The notes under the pieces are model-generated. The model worked only from the letters and a program-made list of their open reading frames with translations. It was not told the DNA's origin and did not search any database. From Poseidonocella pacifica (GTDB taxonomy: Bacteria; Pseudomonadota; Alphaproteobacteria; Rhodobacterales; Rhodobacteraceae), in the NCBI RefSeq assembly GCF_900111875.1, contig NZ_FOJU01000003.1, positions 186,001 to 250,000 on the forward strand: a stretch of DNA of 64,000 bases, in the 5' to 3' direction. Of this stretch, positions 8,485 to 17,558 are shown in pieces. The position numbers and the translations under genes were made by a program. Each line of letters starts with the position of its first letter. Position 1 is the first letter of the stretch.

Positions 8485-9528
8485 GCCGACCCGTTTAGAG
8501 GGGCATGGACCGAGAAACAAGCCAAAAAAGAAGGCTTGGGGATTGATCTACACCCATACCAAGAATTTCATTTCTCATCAGGGTCACGGCGAAATATCTA
8601 GCTAAAATCAACCGGCGCAGATCACCTCCATGAGTAAAAACTAGCGACGCTCAATGTCATCAGGCGAAGCAGCAAGTGAGGACTAACTTTATGTACTGAC
8701 AGTGGACTGGTTGCGGCCTCTGGCCTCCACTTTCCCCGAATCTTTTGGCGTTCGTTGGTTCAAGACGAACGTTTGGGTTCATCGACTGCAACGATCAAAG
8801 CCGTCGCGCCAGTTTAACAAGTTCGTGCCTCCCAAAGCCAATGTATCACCTACACCTGCTCGTAACCGCCGGGCATGTCAGCAGTTCCATCGCTATTGCG
8901 ACCGCGCTGAACGATGCAATCGTGTTGGGGCCATGATCGACAGGGCGGAGCACTGGCGAGCGCGGAAACTCGATACGACCGGTGTCCGAACACCTTCCCT
9001 GTTCACCATCTACGTGGCAAACTTGTCACCAAACCATACGCCTTGCAGCCAGCACGTTTCGAAATAGAAATTTCGACGTACGCGCCACTTGCTAGCGTCG
9101 GTTTTCGGTACTAGATCGCGCCGAGACGTGCATTGAGTCGTGAGGTCGCGGCTCCGTCTTCAGAAGTTCGCAAGGCGTCACATGCGTCTTCGTCGCCCCC
9201 CTTCTCTGCCCCACTTGCGTCATCCTTGCAGCGCCAAAGCGTCTCGCCATCGTTCGGGCCAGGATTATACCATTCACAGGCGTCCACTTCGGACATCCCG
9301 GATCCAGCGGCCGATTTTTAGCAGCGTTGCATCAGCACCCGACATGAGAGTTTTACAAGAGCAAGACGGAGCGGAGCCGAGGGAGGCAATCGACCACTCG
9401 CTTGTGCCGATGCCGCATGGCCCTAAAATGTTGATGCGAGATGGTCTCATGCAAAAGGCTTGTTCGTTCCTGATCCCGCTCTTCCCGCGTCGGCGCTCCT
9501 TCAACAGCGCAGCCAGAAAGGCGATCGC
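8485..9528. other. Gene-poor scar between tRNA-Ser and the SLC13 permease
   Basis: Over a kilobase with no intact gene and visibly lower GC in its first part (8540-8700). It contains a decayed IS5-type transposase at about 8838-9040, listed separately. From 9046 to 9528 short open frames exist on both strands but none has family motifs, a good ribosome site or convincing codon use. The last 15 bases carry the ribosome site of the next gene. Position beside a tRNA and the presence of transposase debris suggest an old insertion and deletion site. Confidence 0.55.
8838..9040 (+). mobile_element. IS5-family transposase remnant, frameshifted
   Basis: Translated pieces in three forward frames line up with the C-terminal half of an IS5-family transposase. 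At 8838-8936 a frame reads HLHLLVTAGHVSSSIA, like the LFVTAGQVSDYIGARALL segment before the second catalytic Asp. At 8968-8997 another frame reads TRYDRCPNTF, like the terminal VATRYDRCPKVFLSAI motif. Then from about 9000 a third frame reads LFTIYVANLSP. The section between (normally DRGYDADW and the RRNRIEIMFGRLKDW block) is missing. So this is a deleted, frameshifted relic. Comparison is to remembered family motifs; no terminal repeats were found. Confidence 0.55.
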
Positions 9529-11313
9529 ATGAACCTGTTTTCGCTTGGCTCCACTGCCCCATTCGTGGCGATGGCGCTCATCTTGGTCGTGTTCATCTTC
9601 TTTGTTCTCGACCGTTGCCCCCCCGAGGCAACGGCCTTCTGCGGAGCGGCCCTAGCGCTCCTGCTGGGCCTTGTCTCGACCGAAACGGTGCTTGCCGCCG
9701 TGGCGAACCCAGCTCCAGCGACGATCGGCGCGATGTTTGTGCTAAGTGCGGCGCTGGTCCGCACCGGCGCGCTGGACCTAGCCGTCGCTCGAATGTCCCG
9801 GCTTGCGCAACAAAGCCCCACGTTGGCTGTCGTCATTTTCTTTGTTACCGCCGCGTTGACTTCCGCCGTCATCAACAACACTCCGGTCGTCATGGTGCTC
9901 ATCCCAGTGGCCCTGGGACTTGCCCGTCAGGTTGGCACAACATCCTCACGCCTCCTGCTTCCGCTTTCCTACATGGTTATACTTGGCGGCACCGTGTCGA
10001 TGATCGGCACATCTACCAACCTTCTGGTGGACGGCGTCGCACAAAAGATCGGGCTTGCCCCATTCGGCCTGTTTGAAATCGCGCCACTGGGCATCGCGCT
10101 CGCTCTCTCAGGCGGTCTTTTCCTGGCCCTCGCGGGGCGTTTTTTGTTGCCTGATAGAGGCCCCACGGTCGCGGATCTTCCCCAACGCGGGCGCAGTTGG
10201 CTCGCTGAGCTGTTTCTGCCCGCCGGATCGCAAATGGTAGGGCGCCCGGTCAGCGAGCTTGAGACCAAGGTAGGCAGCGGGGGGCGGGTGGTCGATGTCA
10301 TCCGAGGCGATGAATCGCTTCGAACGGAATTGAAGGCGTTGCGGTTCGAGGCAGGGGACCGTGTCGTCCTGCGCACCCGGGATGTGGAACTTATGGGCTT
10401 TCGGGACGGGATCGCATCCTGGCTCGCCATCCCCGGGGTGGAACCGGGCCGTGCGCGGCAAACGCAAGTGACCGAATTGCTCGTCGGCCGGCGAAGCCAG
10501 GCCGTAGGTCATACCCTGTCCGATATGCATCTGCGGCGCAGCTTTGGCGTCTATCCGATCGCGATCCACCGCGACGGCGAACACATCAGACGACCCAATG
10601 AAACCCGCCTCAGCGCGGGCGATTTATTGCTGGTTGACGGTGCCCCTTCGGATATCAGCCGGATGGCCGATGAGATCCGCCTTACCGTATTGAATCCGAA
10701 TACGGTTCGCGCCTTTCGCCGCGCTCATGCCCCGATCGCAATCGGTGTACTCGCCCTGGTCGTAGGCCTTGCAGCCATGAACTTTGCTCCGATCCTACCC
10801 TTGGCGCTTTTGGGAATGGCGGTGGTTTTCGCCACCGGCTGCCTCGACATTCGAGAGGGCGTCGAGGCGATGGATGGTGGTCTCTTGCTCATGATCATAT
10901 CGATGATCGTGCTCGGCTCAGCGCTTGAGGGAACCGGGGCGATGACCCTGCTCGTCGAATGGCTCGCTCCATTGCTCTCGGACGCGAGTCCGCTCGTGGC
11001 GTTGGCGCTGATCTATATCCTGACGTCCATTCTGACCGAACTCGTCACCAACAATGCCGTCGCCGTCTTGATGACCCCGATTGCCGCGGGCGTCGCCACC
11101 CAGCTGGGCCTTGATCCGCGCGGTTTCGTGGTTGCCGTGATGTTTGGGGCTTCGGCCAGCTTTGCCACCCCAATCGGCTATCAGACCAATACTCTGGTCT
11201 TTAACGCGGGCGGGTATCGGTTTTCTGACTTTCTGAGGATCGGGATTCCGATGAACATACTCGCAGGCGTCGTCACCGTGCTTCTGGTGCCGATCTTGTG
11301 GCCCTTGAACTGA
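9529..11313 (+). CDS. SLC13/DASS-type permease with two RCK_C (TrkA_C) domains
   Basis: A 594-residue inner-membrane transporter. The N-terminal half has about six membrane segments with the SLC13-like repeat AVINNTPVVMVLIPVAL and MIGTSTNLLVDGV. Two TrkA C-terminal domains follow (about residues 215-295 and 305-390), and the C-terminal half repeats the motif as ELVTNNAVAVLMTPIA and FATPIGYQTNTLVF. Members of this family move sulfate, dicarboxylates or other anions with sodium; the substrate cannot be read from sequence. The start ATG at 9529 has AAAGG seven bases upstream. It is monocistronic and ends ten bases from the convergent GGDEF-EAL gene. Confidence 0.85.
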   Translation: MNLFSLGSTAPFVAMALILVVFIFFVLDRCPPEATAFCGAALALLLGLVSTETVLAAVANPAPATIGAMFVLSAALVRTGALDLAVARMSRLAQQSPTLAVVIFFVTAALTSAVINNTPVVMVLIPVALGLARQVGTTSSRLLLPLSYMVILGGTVSMIGTSTNLLVDGVAQKIGLAPFGLFEIAPLGIALALSGGLFLALAGRFLLPDRGPTVADLPQRGRSWLAELFLPAGSQMVGRPVSELETKVGSGGRVVDVIRGDESLRTELKALRFEAGDRVVLRTRDVELMGFRDGIASWLAIPGVEPGRARQTQVTELLVGRRSQAVGHTLSDMHLRRSFGVYPIAIHRDGEHIRRPNETRLSAGDLLLVDGAPSDISRMADEIRLTVLNPNTVRAFRRAHAPIAIGVLALVVGLAAMNFAPILPLALLGMAVVFATGCLDIREGVEAMDGGLLLMIISMIVLGSALEGTGAMTLLVEWLAPLLSDASPLVALALIYILTSILTELVTNNAVAVLMTPIAAGVATQLGLDPRGFVVAVMFGASASFATPIGYQTNTLVFNAGGYRFSDFLRIGIPMNILAGVVTVLLVPILWPLN

Positions 11314-11323
11314 TCGAAGGTGC

Positions 11324-13825
11324 CTAGGCCGCTGTATCCCGCCAATGCTCTATCGCCTTGAGCAGCAGCGTTATCTGATTTGCTGGCACGGCTTTGCTGA
11401 ACAGCCACCCTTGCACTTCCTGACAGCCTTCCGCACGCAGTTTAGCAAGCTGGTCGGAGGTCTCGACCCCTTCGGCCGTGGTGGCAATCCCTAGGCTGCT
11501 TCCCAAACCTATGATCGCCCGCACGATAGCCTGGGATTCGTCGTTGCCCTCGAGTTCACTGATGAAGGACCGGTCGATCTTGATCTTGTCGAAGGGAAAC
11601 TTGCGTAGGTAGGCGAGCGAGGAATAGCCCGTTCCGAAGTCGTCCATGGCAATCCTGACGCCGAAGTGCCGAAGCCGCGCCAGAATGGTCAGGGTAGTAT
11701 CGGTCTGGTTCAACAGCGCGGTTTCGGTGATTTCGAGTTCCAAGCGATCCGGTGTGAGCCCCGTACGGATCAACGTTTCCTCTACATCATCCACGAGCGC
11801 TTCGGTCGCGAATTGCGCAGGAGACAGGTTGACGGCGACACGAATTGTTTCCGGCCATGTTGCGGCGTCGGTGCAAGCGCGCGACAAGACATGGGCTCCG
11901 ATCTTGTCAATCAACCCGATTTCCTCGGCCAGCGGGATGAAAACATCCGGGGGGATCTGTCCCCGCTCCGCGTGATGCCAGCGCGCCAAAGCCTCAAAAC
12001 AGCGGACCTTGTTGGATTCGATATCCACAATCGGTTGATAGCTGACTTCGATATCCCCGTTTTCCAAAGCCGCACGCAAGTCTATCTCAAGCCGGCGCCG
12101 CTCCTGCATCCGTGCGTCCATCTCCCGCTCAAACAACCGAGCGACCCCGCGCCCGTCGCCCTTTGCACGATAAAGCGCAAGGTCCGCCGCCTTCATCAAG
12201 CCATCTGCGTCCGAGCTGTCATAGGGCGCAAGAGCAACACCGACGCTTGCGCCGATGACGATCTGATGACCGCTGACATGATAGGGCTGGCTCAGCGCAG
12301 TGATGACGCGGTTGGCCAGCGTGATGGGCATCTCCTCGTCGCCCTCGACAGGCTGCAGGATCGCAAATTCGTCGCCGCCCAAGCGCGCAACAACATCCGT
12401 CTCTCGCGTACTGAGTTGCAGACGCTCAGCCACCTGTATCAAAAGCTCATCGCCAACAGGGTGGCCAAGCGTATCGTTGACCGCCTTGAACCGATCCAGA
12501 TCGAGACAATAAACCGCAAATTTCTGGCCGCGTTGCACCTGCTTCATGGCGTGGGCAATTTCGTCCCGAAAGCGTGATCGGTTCGGAAGGCCCGTCAAAT
12601 CGTCATGGTGGGCCATATGCTCGATCCGCGCTTCGGCAAGCCGACGTTCAGTTATGTCCGAGAACGTGAAAACCCACCCGCCACTGTCCAGCGGAACCTG
12701 ATTGACCGACACGACCCGGCCATCGCGTATCCTGTTGTAGTGGTGCCGCGGCTGGCTAGAGACGTGCTCGTCCGTCAGGTCAGCGACGACGAGATCAATG
12801 TCTTCGCCGGTAAAACTACCCGCGTCTTGCGCATGGCACATCAGGTCTCGCAGCGACATCCCGCGGTCGAAGACATCGGGGGAGAGATTGTAGAGGTCTG
12901 CGACCTGACGGTTGTTCACGACAAGGTTGCCCTCTCCGTCGAACATGCAAAGACCTTCAGACATGTTGTTGAGCGCGGCGTCTAGCTGTTGATTGCGCAT
13001 GCCAATCTCAAGCTCGGAACGTTCAATGAGCGCTTCGCGAGAGGCACGAAGCTGTTCCATCAATCCGGCGAACTCGTTGGCCAAACGGCCGATTTCATCA
13101 TTTCTGGACCTGAGCGAGCGAGGGATAAGATAGGTATCAAACGGGCGCATACTGGCCATCGTTCGGGTCAGTTGCATCGTTGGGGCGAGCATCAACCTAT
13201 TGATCGCGATGAGCAGCATCGTCGTCACGGCGATGGCCGCGCCCAATCCAATAAGGGCCTGACGCACAGCATGTAGCAGCAACCGAGCCTTGAGATCGGT
13301 CGTATCCCACGCAATGGCAACAGCCCCCAAGACATCCATGTCCACATCGGAATTCGCAGGTGAGGCCAGTATGAACAGATCCCCGGCGGGGAGTTCTACC
13401 TGATGCCCCAAAGCCATGGCTTCTGCGGCGGCGGCCCGCAGTAGCTTTGCATCAAGGTCGGGACCAGGGAAGGTGGCAAAACTTTTCAGGCGAAGCCCGG
13501 AATGATCGAAGACTTGGAGCATCCCGATGCGCGCCGCAGTGTCGGTCCGCTCATCCTGCCGAAAAACAAGGTCGAAGAAGACGTGCTCCAGAAAGGCCTC
13601 GTCCCGCAGGGCAAGACCCCGCCGGGATTGCCCCGCGATAAGCTGAGTCTGATCTCGCACCGAGGCTTCGAGCAGATCGAGTGCGTGCCGGTACTCCGAG
13701 ACGCTCTGGATCGTGATGATCGCGGCGAAAGCGACAGAAAGCCCACCCAGAAGTAGCGCCAGAACCTTGGCGCGCAGCGAGCCTGTCAGCGCCGCGATGG
13801 CGTCCCGGATTCCTCGACCCCGCAT
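11324..13825 (-). CDS. Membrane-anchored PAS-GGDEF-EAL cyclic-di-GMP enzyme
   Basis: An 833-residue signalling protein that should make and/or degrade cyclic di-GMP. Order: membrane segment at about 18-42, periplasmic sensor domain to about 185, second membrane segment at about 187-210, HAMP-like linker, PAS domain about 280-395, GGDEF domain about 405-565, EAL domain about 575-825. The GGDEF active site (483-487) is intact, with an RETD inhibitory site five residues before it. The EAL motif is at 611-613, with NLSPAQF, ELEITET, MDDFGTGYSSL and AEGVET also conserved, so both activities look possible. It follows the small PepSY-like gene by six bases, probably in one operon. Confidence 0.9.
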   Translation of the reverse strand: MRGRGIRDAIAALTGSLRAKVLALLLGGLSVAFAAIITIQSVSEYRHALDLLEASVRDQTQLIAGQSRRGLALRDEAFLEHVFFDLVFRQDERTDTAARIGMLQVFDHSGLRLKSFATFPGPDLDAKLLRAAAAEAMALGHQVELPAGDLFILASPANSDVDMDVLGAVAIAWDTTDLKARLLLHAVRQALIGLGAAIAVTTMLLIAINRLMLAPTMQLTRTMASMRPFDTYLIPRSLRSRNDEIGRLANEFAGLMEQLRASREALIERSELEIGMRNQQLDAALNNMSEGLCMFDGEGNLVVNNRQVADLYNLSPDVFDRGMSLRDLMCHAQDAGSFTGEDIDLVVADLTDEHVSSQPRHHYNRIRDGRVVSVNQVPLDSGGWVFTFSDITERRLAEARIEHMAHHDDLTGLPNRSRFRDEIAHAMKQVQRGQKFAVYCLDLDRFKAVNDTLGHPVGDELLIQVAERLQLSTRETDVVARLGGDEFAILQPVEGDEEMPITLANRVITALSQPYHVSGHQIVIGASVGVALAPYDSSDADGLMKAADLALYRAKGDGRGVARLFEREMDARMQERRRLEIDLRAALENGDIEVSYQPIVDIESNKVRCFEALARWHHAERGQIPPDVFIPLAEEIGLIDKIGAHVLSRACTDAATWPETIRVAVNLSPAQFATEALVDDVEETLIRTGLTPDRLELEITETALLNQTDTTLTILARLRHFGVRIAMDDFGTGYSSLAYLRKFPFDKIKIDRSFISELEGNDESQAIVRAIIGLGSSLGIATTAEGVETSDQLAKLRAEGCQEVQGWLFSKAVPANQITLLLKAIEHWRDTAA

Positions 13826-13831
13826 GCCGTA

Positions 13832-14095
13832 TCAGTCCTTGATCTTGGCGACGGCGCCAGTGATCGGTTCGAGATAGATCTCAAGACGCTTGCCGTCATG
13901 GATCAATTTCACTTCGATGCAACCGTCCTCGATCGCGAGGACATGGCTACCGGTATATCCAAGTTCCAAAACTCGCGCGTGTACGGCCTCCTCGGTCATC
14001 CACTCGCTGCGAGGACCACCTTCACAGATATCCAAAGCGACAGCAGGACCGGCCAGAATGCAGAACGACAACCCAACAATTCCAAATCGACGCAT
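13832..14095 (-). CDS. Small secreted PepSY-like protein
   Basis: An 87-residue protein with a Sec signal peptide (MRRFGIVGLSFCILAGPAVA, cleavage after AVA) and a single PepSY-like domain: VHARVLELGYTGSHVLAIED, then VKLIHDGKRLEIYLEPITG. Two cysteines (DICEGG and EDGCIE) could form a disulfide. PepSY domains are thought to bind or inhibit partners in the periplasm. The start could be the ATG at 14095 or the in-frame GTG at 14107; the ATG directly begins the signal peptide. Being six bases upstream of the GGDEF-EAL gene, it may act on that protein's periplasmic sensor, which is inference. Confidence 0.75.
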   Translation of the reverse strand: MRRFGIVGLSFCILAGPAVALDICEGGPRSEWMTEEAVHARVLELGYTGSHVLAIEDGCIEVKLIHDGKRLEIYLEPITGAVAKIKD

Positions 14096-14197
14096 GATTT
14101 CACCCACTTTTTACACCGGTTCAACTTAGTGAGGTGATCGCCAAGGGATCGTTAAGCTACGTGCCTTCTTGCAGTGGAATCTCCCTAAAATGCGTCG

Positions 14198-14225
14198 AAA
14201 GCCCCGCGTCACGGGACGGGGGCCT
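14198..14225 (-). terminator. Weak hairpin after the CoA-transferase gene
   Basis: AAAGCCCC and GGGGCCTT arms enclose GC-rich bases, forming an imperfect stem downstream of the leftward operon. The following reverse-strand bases are only TTTCG, so termination strength is uncertain. Confidence 0.35.
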
Positions 14226-14295
14226 TCATCAAATCGCCAAGTGTTTTAGTGGTTCAGCTTACTGTGACTGCCGTTTGCTGGTTCTAGTCCGATCT

Positions 14296-15507
14296 CTAGG
14301 CCGCAACCTCGGCGCAGATACACGCACCCGCGTCGCTCATGTCGCTGATTTCCGAAGAGGAGTATCCAAACTCCCGCAGAACCTCGGCGGTGTGCTGTCC
14401 CAAAAGTGGTGCAGGCGCGGGGGTAACAGCAGGCGTTTCGGAATATTTGATCGGAAATCCGATACCCTGCACCCTGCCCGCCTTCGGGTGCTGCGTCTCC
14501 ACGATCATCTGACGGGCCTGCGCTTGCGGATCGGCGTGCATTTCGCGCACATTCAATACCGGTCCCGCAGGAAGCCCCGCAGCTTCCATGCGCTCAAGCC
14601 ATGTCTCCGTGCTCTCGCGAACTGTGTACCCCTCCAGCATTGCGGACAGCTCGGTCAGATTCTGCATCCGGTGGAGGTTGCTGTTGAAACGAGGATCGTC
14701 ATTGAGCTGCGGCGCGCCGATCACCTCGAGAAAGCGCAACCAGTTTCTTTGATTTGCCGCGCCGACGTTGATCCATCCGTTGCTGGTCGGGAATGCCTGA
14801 TAGGGTGCATTGAGCGGATGGGCCGATCCCATGGGGCCCGGCGCCTCCCCCGTGGCAAAGGCGATGGCCGATTGCCAATAGGTGAGCGTGATGCCCGCCT
14901 CGAAAAGAGATGTATCGACCACCTGCCCCTGCCCGGTCTGAAGCGCGTGAGCGTAGGCCGAAGCGCACCCCATCGCCGCCAGAATGCCCGCGGTAATGTC
15001 CGAAACCGGAGACCCCGTCTTGACCGGCGGTCGCCCTGGCCCCTCCCCCGTGATCGACATCAGGCCCGACATGCCCTGCGCGATCAGATCGAACCCCCCG
15101 CGATTGGCGTATGGCCCGGTGCGCCCAAAGCCCGAAATCGCACAATAGATCAGCTTGGGGTTCTTTGCGCGAAGCGCCTCATAGCCGAACCCGAGCTTCT
15201 CCATCGTTCCCATTCTGTAGTTCTCGATGACAACGTCCGCATCAAGCAACATGCGGTAGAGCGCCTCTCTGGCGGCGGGTTCCTTGAGATTGAGCGCCAC
15301 GCCGCGCTTGTTTCGGTTCATCATCAGGTATGCCGCAGACTCCCCGCCGATGTCGGGGGGCAAAAATCGTCGGCTGTCATCGCCGTCGGGCTTTTCCACC
15401 TTGATGACATCCGCCCCCATGTCAGCCAACATAAGCCCGCAGGCAGGTCCGGCCATGATATGGGCAAGCTCGATGACCTTCATGCCCTTTAGCGGCCCTT
15501 GTGTCAT
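14296..15507 (-). CDS. Class III CoA-transferase (CaiB/BaiF family)
   Basis: A 403-residue formyl-CoA-transferase-type enzyme that moves CoA between carboxylic acids. It opens with the family pattern LKGMKVIELAHIMAGPACG and ADMGADVIKVEKP, and has VVIENYRMGTMEKLG and GGFDLIAQGMSGLM, where Asp140 is the expected nucleophile. The length is typical. The ribosome site GAGAGG lies before the ATG, and the gene overlaps the upstream crotonase by four bases. Last gene of the operon aminotransferase-dctPQM-crotonase-CoA-transferase, so the imported acid is probably activated to its CoA ester. The substrate is unknown. Confidence 0.88.
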   Translation of the reverse strand: MTQGPLKGMKVIELAHIMAGPACGLMLADMGADVIKVEKPDGDDSRRFLPPDIGGESAAYLMMNRNKRGVALNLKEPAAREALYRMLLDADVVIENYRMGTMEKLGFGYEALRAKNPKLIYCAISGFGRTGPYANRGGFDLIAQGMSGLMSITGEGPGRPPVKTGSPVSDITAGILAAMGCASAYAHALQTGQGQVVDTSLFEAGITLTYWQSAIAFATGEAPGPMGSAHPLNAPYQAFPTSNGWINVGAANQRNWLRFLEVIGAPQLNDDPRFNSNLHRMQNLTELSAMLEGYTVRESTETWLERMEAAGLPAGPVLNVREMHADPQAQARQMIVETQHPKAGRVQGIGFPIKYSETPAVTPAPAPLLGQHTAEVLREFGYSSSEISDMSDAGACICAEVAA

Positions 15508-16277
15508 TTGCCTCTCCAGATCGGTTTCGTCTTTGATAGAAATGCCTCACGCCCGGCTTCGAAATCCTCGCTCATGTATGCCTCCTTCACGAGGTCGGAA
15601 TCGTCGGGCGCGGGCTCAAGCCGGTTGCGGCGCATCGCTTCCTTGATCGTGCGCAATGTGATGGGGGCCATCTCACCCAGATGCCGGGCAAGTTCGTCCG
15701 CCCGGGCCATGAGCGCGGCTTCATCCGGCAACACCTCGGAGATCAGACCGACCTCGCGGGCTTCCTCCGCGCCGACCAGTCGCGCGGTAAACAGGACCTC
15801 CCGTACCCGGCCCTCTCCCATCAACCCGGAAAGACGCCGTAGGTTGACTGCTGAAAGAGTGTTGCCGAGCGTGCGTGCAATGGGGAACCCGAACTTGAGA
15901 TTGGCGGAGGCAATGCGGATATCACATGCCCCCGCGATGGAGGCGCCCCCACCTGTGCAGGCCCCGTTGATCGCAGCGATTGTAGGAACCGGGCACTTCT
16001 CGACGGCGGTCAGCACCGCGTCGATGCGCGCTTCATAATCAAGCGCGTCCTGCGGCTTCTCGAATGCGCGGAACTGCGTCATGTCGGTGCCAGCCGCAAA
16101 GGCCCGTCCGCCCGCACCGGAAATCACAACGGCACGAACCGATCTGTCCGTAGGAACTTCGGCACAGAGGTTTGCCAATTCCTCATACATGCCGAAGGTC
16201 AGCGCGTTGCGCGCCTCCGGCCGGTTGAACTGCACCCAGACAACGCCGTCCCTCGTTTCGCGTAATATCTCATTCAT
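15504..16277 (-). CDS. Enoyl-CoA hydratase/isomerase (crotonase) family protein
   Basis: A 257-residue crotonase-fold protein. Both oxyanion-hole segments are visible: AFAAGTDMTQF and INGACTGGGASIAGACD. The position that in classical enoyl-CoA hydratase carries the first catalytic Glu (QPE) reads FPI here, while the later Glu may be kept in VREVLFT; so a simple hydratase reaction is not assured, and isomerase, lyase or hydrolase activity is possible. It sits between dctM (gap of three bases) and the CoA-transferase (4-base overlap), so it should process the CoA ester formed by that enzyme. Confidence 0.85.
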   Translation of the reverse strand: MNEILRETRDGVVWVQFNRPEARNALTFGMYEELANLCAEVPTDRSVRAVVISGAGGRAFAAGTDMTQFRAFEKPQDALDYEARIDAVLTAVEKCPVPTIAAINGACTGGGASIAGACDIRIASANLKFGFPIARTLGNTLSAVNLRRLSGLMGEGRVREVLFTARLVGAEEAREVGLISEVLPDEAALMARADELARHLGEMAPITLRTIKEAMRRNRLEPAPDDSDLVKEAYMSEDFEAGREAFLSKTKPIWRGK

Positions 16278-16280
16278 GCG

Positions 16281-17558
16281 TCACCTATAGAAATATTCGA
16301 CGAGGAAGAGCGGCACAGCCGGCACATAGGTGCATAGGAACAGCACGAAGAGCAGGACACCCACGAACCAGATGTTGACCTTGGACACCTCCCAGATATT
16401 GGCGCGCGCCACCGAGCAAGCGGTGATGAGCACCGAGGCAACCGGGGGGGTCTGCTGGCCGATGGCGAGGTTGAGTGTCACCACGAGACCGAAGTGAACC
16501 GGATCAATCCCTGCCGCCGTGACCAGCGGTATGACGATCGGCACCACGAGTATGATCGCGGCGGCGGAGTGCAAAAAGAACCCGACGACAAGGAAGAAAA
16601 CGTTGAGGATCAGCAGGATCGCCCATTGTTGCTGAGTAATCTCCAAAATCGCGGAGGCCATCTGTTGCGGGATTTGCGCGCGGGTCAGAAAGCCGCCGAT
16701 CAGGACAGAGGCCGCTACGAGTAACATGACGACGGCCGTCTGGATGCCACCATCCAGCATGGCTTGACGCAGGTGTTTGAAGTCAACGTTGCGGTACCAC
16801 GCAGCCACCACGATAGCGGCGATCACCGCAAGTCCGGCCGCTTCTGTCGCCGTCACGAACCCCCCGAAAATACCGCCCAAAATGATCACTGGCAGTGCGA
16901 ATGCCGGCAAGGCATCCATGAAGGTTTCCCGCAGACGCGGCATGTTGAACGCTTCTTCGGTCGGCAGGTCATAGCGCCGCGCGAAGATGTAAGCCACGAT
17001 CATGAGGCCCCCCGCGCCCAGCAAGCCAGGGACGACACCCGCAACGAAAAGTTGCTCGACCGAGGTGTTGGACGAGGCCGCATAGAGGATCATCGGGATC
17101 GAGGGCGGAATGATGATGGCGAGCGAGGCGGAGGAAGACGTCACCGCCGCGGAGAGCTCCTTGGAATAGCCCCGCTTCTTCATCTGCGGGATGAGGATGG
17201 AGCCCATGGCAGCCACATCCGCAACGGCAGATCCGGAGATTTCCGCGAAGAAAAGCGAGACGCCGATATTCACCATGGCAAGCCCGCCCCGGATGAAACC
17301 GATGATCGCGGAAACGAAGTTTATCAGCCTGTCGGTGATGCCGCCTGCGTTCATGATGGCCCCCGCCAGCACGAACATCGGAATGGCGATTAGCGAGAAT
17401 TTCGTCGAGCCGTTGTACATATCGAGAGCGATATTCACGAGGCTGCCGGTGCCCTCGTTGAGCAACAGACCGATCACCCCAGCCATGGCGAGCGCGACTG
17501 CGATCGGCACGTTGATGCAGATCATGGCCACCATGGCGATGAAAATAAGGAACATCAT
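16281..17558 (-). CDS. dctM: TRAP transporter large permease (DctM)
   Basis: A 425-residue inner-membrane protein with about twelve hydrophobic segments, including AEISGSAVADVAAMGSILIPQM, a signature of DctM, and IGQQTPPVASVLITA. It carries the Na+-coupled substrate path of a TRAP uptake system. The start ATG overlaps the dctQ stop region by one base. Context: dctP-dctQ-dctM in order, then the crotonase gene three bases later. Confidence 0.93.
   Translation of the reverse strand: MMFLIFIAMVAMICINVPIAVALAMAGVIGLLLNEGTGSLVNIALDMYNGSTKFSLIAIPMFVLAGAIMNAGGITDRLINFVSAIIGFIRGGLAMVNIGVSLFFAEISGSAVADVAAMGSILIPQMKKRGYSKELSAAVTSSSASLAIIIPPSIPMILYAASSNTSVEQLFVAGVVPGLLGAGGLMIVAYIFARRYDLPTEEAFNMPRLRETFMDALPAFALPVIILGGIFGGFVTATEAAGLAVIAAIVVAAWYRNVDFKHLRQAMLDGGIQTAVVMLLVAASVLIGGFLTRAQIPQQMASAILEITQQQWAILLILNVFFLVVGFFLHSAAAIILVVPIVIPLVTAAGIDPVHFGLVVTLNLAIGQQTPPVASVLITACSVARANIWEVSKVNIWFVGVLLFVLFLCTYVPAVPLFLVEYFYR

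Noticed and set aside
8985-9300. Short reverse frame reading WYNPGPNDGETLWRCKDD near 9200-9280
   Set aside because: Looks somewhat protein-like but is only about 60 codons, without a ribosome site or recognised family.
8395-9528. Genomic island integrated at tRNA-Ser
   Set aside because: No integrase and no duplicated tRNA end were found; only transposase debris is present.
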